Below are positions 61,469 to 64,000 of a stretch of DNA of 64,000 bases, in pieces. The translations under genes were made by a program, and so were the position numbers. The notes beneath the pieces were generated by a model. That model saw only the letters and a list, made by a program, of their open reading frames with translations. It was not told the origin of the DNA and searched no databases. This stretch comes from Enterobacteriaceae bacterium 4M9 (lineage in GTDB: Bacteria; Pseudomonadota; Gammaproteobacteria; Enterobacterales; Enterobacteriaceae). Location: NCBI GenBank assembly GCA_010092695.1, contig JAADJJ010000001.1:992001-1056000 (forward strand). Direction: 5' to 3'. The stretch's first letter is position 1. Each line of letters begins with the position of its first letter.

Positions 61469-62215
61469 ATGTTATTGATTGCTCGTTTTATTATCGTCGT
61501 GCTGTACAGTCTTTTAGTCTGCATTTTTGGCTCCATCTGGTGTCTGTTCCGCCCGCGTGACCCGCGCCATGTCGCGACCTTTGGCCATATGTTTGGCCGC
61601 CTGGCCGTGGTGTTTGGTCTGAAGGTGGAAACCCGCAAGCCGCAGGGCGCAGAAAACTATGGCAACGCTATCTATATTGCTAACCACCAGAATAATTACG
61701 ATATGGTGACCGCATCGCGCATTGTTCAGCCGCCGACAGTGACCGTAGGTAAAAAAAGCCTGCTGTGGATCCCGTTCTTCGGCCAGCTTTACTGGCTCAC
61801 CGGTAACCTGCTGATTGACCGCAACAACCGTGCAAAAGCGCACGGTACCATCGCGCAAGTGGTCAGGCAGTTTCGTGAGCGCAACATTTCCATCTGGATG
61901 TTCCCGGAAGGAACCCGCAGCCGCGGGCGCGGCCTGCTGCCGTTTAAAACCGGTGCATTCCATGCAGCCATTGCCGCAGGCGTGCCGATTATTCCGGTGT
62001 GCGTCTCTAACACCAGCAATAAAATTAAGCTTAATCGCTGGAATAACGGGCTGGCGATTGTTGAAATGCTGCCGCCTGTGGACGTTAGCGCATACAATAA
62101 AGATCAGGTGCGTGAACTCGCCGCCCACTGCCGCCAACTGATGCTCGATAAAATCGAGGCGCTGGATAAAGAAGTGGCAGAGCGCGAAGCGGCATACAAA
62201 GCCCATAAAAAGTAG
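61469..62215 (+). CDS. plsC: 1-acyl-sn-glycerol-3-phosphate acyltransferase PlsC
   Basis: 248 residues from the ATG at 61469 (MLLIARFIIVVLYSLLVC); the open frame upstream is in the parC-plsC spacer. N-terminal membrane helix, then HX4D motif NHQNNYD, GNLLIDRNN, FPEGTRSRGRG and VPIIPVCVS. It acylates lysophosphatidic acid to phosphatidic acid at the inner membrane. Confidence 0.96.
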   Translation: MLLIARFIIVVLYSLLVCIFGSIWCLFRPRDPRHVATFGHMFGRLAVVFGLKVETRKPQGAENYGNAIYIANHQNNYDMVTASRIVQPPTVTVGKKSLLWIPFFGQLYWLTGNLLIDRNNRAKAHGTIAQVVRQFRERNISIWMFPEGTRSRGRGLLPFKTGAFHAAIAAGVPIIPVCVSNTSNKIKLNRWNNGLAIVEMLPPVDVSAYNKDQVRELAAHCRQLMLDKIEALDKEVAEREAAYKAHKK

Positions 62216-62280
62216 ATTCATTTATTATTAGTAGCCGGACATCTTCACTGCCCGGTTTTTTCATGGAGCAAGGTTTAATT

Positions 62281-63696
62281 ATGTCACTCAGTCGGCGTCA
62301 GTTTATTCAGGCATCGGGAATTGCGCTGTGCGCAGGTGCAGTGCCGCTGAGGGCAAATGCCGCCAGCCAGCAGCCACCGTTGCCGCTGCCACCGCTGCTG
62401 GAGTCTCGCCGCGGCCAGCCTCTGTTTTTAACCATGCAGCGCAGCCACTGGTCATTTACCGGAACGGGCAGCAAAGCCTCGGTCTGGGGCTTTAACGGCA
62501 GCTACATGGGGCCGACCATCCGCGTGTGGAGCGGCGACGACGTCAAAATGATTTACAGCAACCGGCTGCAGGAGAACGTGGCGATGGCCGTTAACGGCCT
62601 GCAGGTGCCGGGTGCGCTTATCGGCGGTGCTGCGCGCATGATGTCGCCGGGCGCTGAATGGGCGCCTGTGCTGCCGATTCGCCAGCAGGCGGCCACGCTC
62701 TGGTATCGCGCCAACACGCCGAACCGTGCCGCACGCCAGGTCTACAGCGGGCTCGCGGGTATGTGGCTGGTGGAAGATGAGGTCAGCAAATCGCTGCCTA
62801 TCCCCAAAAACTACGGCGTGGACGATTTCCCGGTCATTATTCAGGACAAGCGGCTGGATAACTTCGGCGCCCCGGAATACAGCGAGCCGGGCAGCGGTGG
62901 CTTTGTTGGTGACCGTCTGGTGGTCAACGGTGTGCAAAACCCGTTTGTCGAAGTCTCGCGCGGCTGGGTGCGCCTGCGTCTGCTCAATGCCTCCAACGCC
63001 CGCCATTACCAGCTTCAGTTCAGCGACGGTCGTTCGCTGCACGTTATTGCCAGCGATCAGGGCTTTTTACCGGCTCCCGTGTCGGTCAAACAGCTGTCGC
63101 TCGCCCCCGGCGAGCGACGTGAAATTCTGGTCGATATGAGCGATGGCACTGAAGTCTCGCTGACCTGCGGCGAGGCGGCGACGCTGGTCGAGCGCATTCG
63201 CGGCTTCTTTGAACCCTCATCTATTCTGGTGTCCACGCTGGTGCTGACGCTGCGCCCTGGCGGCCTGCTGCCGCTGGTGACCGACAACCTGCCTATGCGC
63301 CTGCTGCCGGACGAAATCATTAACGGCTCGTCGGTGCGCTCACGCGACATCACGCTCGGTAGCGATCCGGGCATCAACGGGCAGTTGTGGGACATGAAGC
63401 GCATTGATATCACCACGCTTCAGGGCAACTGGGAGCGCTGGACGGTGCGCGCCGACACGCCGCAGGCTTTTTATATCGAAGGCGCACGCTTCCTGGTGCA
63501 GGACGTCAACGGCGCGCTGCCGTTTGGCGAAGATCGTGGCTGGAAAGACACGGTGTGGGTGGACGGCCAGGTACAGCTGCTGGTCTATTTCAGCCAGCCT
63601 TCCTGGGAGCACTTCCCGTTCCTGTTTGGCAGCCAGACGCTGGAAATGGCCGATCGCGGCTCGCTGGGCCAGATTGTGGTCAACCCAGCCCCTTGA
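62281..63696 (+). CDS. ftsP: Cell division protein FtsP (SufI)
   Basis: 471 residues from the ATG at 62281. Tat signal peptide SRRQFIQASGIALCAGA, then three cupredoxin domains of the multicopper oxidase fold. The usual copper-binding HxH motifs are not seen, as in E. coli FtsP, a non-catalytic periplasmic protein that protects the divisome under stress. Lies 65 bp after plsC. Confidence 0.95.
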   Translation: MSLSRRQFIQASGIALCAGAVPLRANAASQQPPLPLPPLLESRRGQPLFLTMQRSHWSFTGTGSKASVWGFNGSYMGPTIRVWSGDDVKMIYSNRLQENVAMAVNGLQVPGALIGGAARMMSPGAEWAPVLPIRQQAATLWYRANTPNRAARQVYSGLAGMWLVEDEVSKSLPIPKNYGVDDFPVIIQDKRLDNFGAPEYSEPGSGGFVGDRLVVNGVQNPFVEVSRGWVRLRLLNASNARHYQLQFSDGRSLHVIASDQGFLPAPVSVKQLSLAPGERREILVDMSDGTEVSLTCGEAATLVERIRGFFEPSSILVSTLVLTLRPGGLLPLVTDNLPMRLLPDEIINGSSVRSRDITLGSDPGINGQLWDMKRIDITTLQGNWERWTVRADTPQAFYIEGARFLVQDVNGALPFGEDRGWKDTVWVDGQVQLLVYFSQPSWEHFPFLFGSQTLEMADRGSLGQIVVNPAP

Positions 63697-63701
63697 TTTT
63701 T

Positions 63702-63721
63702 CGGGCCCGGTTCCGGGCCCG
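63702..63721 (+). terminator. Hairpin after ftsP
   Basis: CGGGCCCGG-TT-CCGGGCCCG, 9-bp stem, 5 bp past the ftsP stop; TTTTT stands before rather than after it. Confidence 0.55.
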
Positions 63722-63803
63722 TCACAAAACCCTTCATTTCGCCTGACGACAAAGCGTATAATCCACGCCCTTTGATGCTTTTTAACGCAATTCCCGGAAC
63801 ATT

Positions 63804-64000
63804 ATGAGCGCAACCTCCCTGATTCAGCCCGATCGCGACCTTTTCTCATGGCCTAAATACTGGGCTGCCTGCTTTGGCCCGGCACCGTTTTTGCCGATGT
63901 CGCGCGAGGAAATGGATCAGCTGGGCTGGGACAGCTGCGACATCATCATTGTGACCGGCGATGCGTATGTCGATCATCCGAGTTTTGGTATGGCTATTTG
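63804..64000 (+). CDS. ygiQ: YgiQ-family radical SAM protein (3' end outside window)
   Basis: The first 65 codons from the ATG at 63804 (MSATSLIQPDRDLFSWPKYW) match E. coli YgiQ almost residue for residue (PREEMDQLGWDSCD-type segment, VTGDAYVDHPSFGMAI). The radical SAM Cys motif and the rest lie beyond the window. The family is an UPF0313 radical SAM protein of unknown substrate. In E. coli K-12 the gene is interrupted; here the visible part is intact. Confidence 0.9.
   Translation, partial: MSATSLIQPDRDLFSWPKYWAACFGPAPFLPMSREEMDQLGWDSCDIIIVTGDAYVDHPSFGMAI

Overview
The window is a chromosomal segment of a member of the Enterobacteriaceae. The core gene order (mug, rpoD, dnaG, rpsU, tsaD, plsY, folB, uppP, cca, ygiM, ygiF, glnE, hldE, ubiK, ribB, zupT, ygiD, ygiC, ygiB, tolC, nudF, yqiB, cpdA, yqiA, parE, then ygiN, mdaB, parC, plsC, ftsP, ygiQ) follows the E. 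coli rpoD-to-parC neighbourhood, with proteins very close in sequence. It is not E. coli: qseBC, ygiVW, mqsRA and ygiS, which lie between mdaB and parC there, are absent, and several accessory blocks are present. Genus cannot be fixed from the window; an Enterobacter/Kosakonia/Cedecea-type organism fits.

Region 1 (1-10162) is accessory. It starts inside a one-module nonribosomal peptide synthetase with an oxidase domain built into the adenylation domain (A-Ox-T-TE), the layout of indigoidine (blue pigment) synthetases. Next come two tandem copies of a 2.15-kb AT-rich unit, each with a fimbrial-adhesin-like gene and a long noncoding half; every unit boundary carries a copy of the synthetase gene's last ten codons and its terminator. 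A ChiC-like chitinase follows, then a 19-unit heptanucleotide array.

Region 2 (10163-18554) is an N-acetylgalactosamine locus: kbaZ-agaV-agaW-agaE-agaF-agaA-agaS-kbaY on the minus strand and the repressor agaR divergent. A PTS imports and phosphorylates GalNAc, AgaA deacetylates it, AgaS makes tagatose-6-P, and KbaY/KbaZ cleave tagatose-1,6-bisphosphate. The galactosamine PTS genes (agaBCD) and agaI are not there. AgaR-type operator sequences sit at all three expected promoters.

Region 3 (18555-47821) is the housekeeping block: tRNA-Ile(CAU), DNA repair (mug), the rpsU-dnaG-rpoD operon, tRNA modification (tsaD), lipid, folate and undecaprenyl metabolism, CCA addition, nitrogen control (glnE), LPS heptose synthesis (hldE), ubiquinone assembly (ubiK), riboflavin synthesis under an FMN riboswitch (ribB), zinc uptake, TolC and topoisomerase IV subunit ParE. 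A 435-bp element with long inverted ends sits between hldE and ubiK.

Region 4 (47822-57774) is an island between parE and ygiN: yagU and a rearranged L-ascorbate (ula-type) locus. ulaR, ulaE, a HAD phosphatase gene and ulaG run leftward; a fused ulaA-ulaB, ulaC, ulaF and ulaD run rightward from a 0.5-kb AT-rich control region.

Region 5 (57775-64000) returns to the core: ygiN, mdaB, parC, plsC, ftsP and the beginning of ygiQ, cut by the window edge.
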